From the NCBI GenBank assembly GCA_937870605.1, contig CALMZW010000132.1:1-5860 (forward strand): DNA of 5,860 nucleotides, given 5' to 3'. Under the pieces are notes generated by a model. The model saw only the letters and a list, made by a program, of their open reading frames with translations. It was not told the DNA's origin and did not search any database. The DNA comes from an uncultured Synergistaceae bacterium. GTDB taxonomy: Bacteria > Synergistota > Synergistia > Synergistales > Aminobacteriaceae. The translations under genes were made by a program, and so were the position numbers. Below, in pieces: positions 5,854-5,860 of this stretch (position 1 is the stretch's first letter; every line of letters begins with the position of its first letter).

Positions 5854-5860
5854 AAACGCC

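Noticed and set aside
1..5860. tRNA, rRNA, CRISPR array, insertion sequence or phage attachment site
   Set aside because: No repeat-spacer pattern, transposase-like frame, terminal inverted repeat pair or tRNA-like fold was seen. Coding density by metabolic and transport genes leaves little room for them.

Overview
This is a GC-rich bacterial window (roughly two thirds G+C by eye, with strongly GC-biased third codon positions). It has clear Shine-Dalgarno sites and ATG/GTG starts. The exported binding protein has no lipobox, which fits a periplasm-bearing (diderm) cell better than a Gram-positive, but the lineage cannot be fixed from this window. No RNA genes, CRISPR array or mobile element were seen.

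Layout. Positions 1-986 (minus strand) hold an essentially complete PLP-dependent D-cysteine desulfhydrase (dcyD-like), whose stop codon probably straddles the left edge. Positions 987-1158 are a divergent control region. It carries a good sigma-70-type promoter on each strand, a perfect 12-bp palindrome over the plus-strand -35/spacer, and a second inverted repeat around it. Positions 1159-5113 (plus strand) form a tight four-gene operon: an exported substrate-binding protein of the PF04392/TrpX type, a STAS-domain protein with a long uncharacterised C-terminal region, a LivH-like single-subunit permease (TrpY/COG4120 type) and an ABC ATPase (COG1101 type). The last three genes are joined by a 4-base ATGA overlap and an 8-base overlap. 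Positions 5114-5229 are a short intergenic stretch with a 12-bp palindrome and a strong hairpin. Positions 5230-5853 encode a small FMN flavoprotein with a compact four-cysteine cluster like that of iron-sulfur flavoproteins.

How the genes may work together. The binding protein, permease and ATPase together make a complete importer; the nearest characterised relatives import aromatic amino acids. Divergent pairing with D-cysteine desulfhydrase suggests, as inference only, an amino-acid or sulfur-compound substrate. In E. coli, dcyD sits next to cystine-uptake genes of a different ABC family. The most unusual element is the STAS fusion inserted between binding protein and permease. It looks like a cytoplasmic regulatory or sensing component made in step with the transporter, and I do not recognise its C-terminal ~270 residues.
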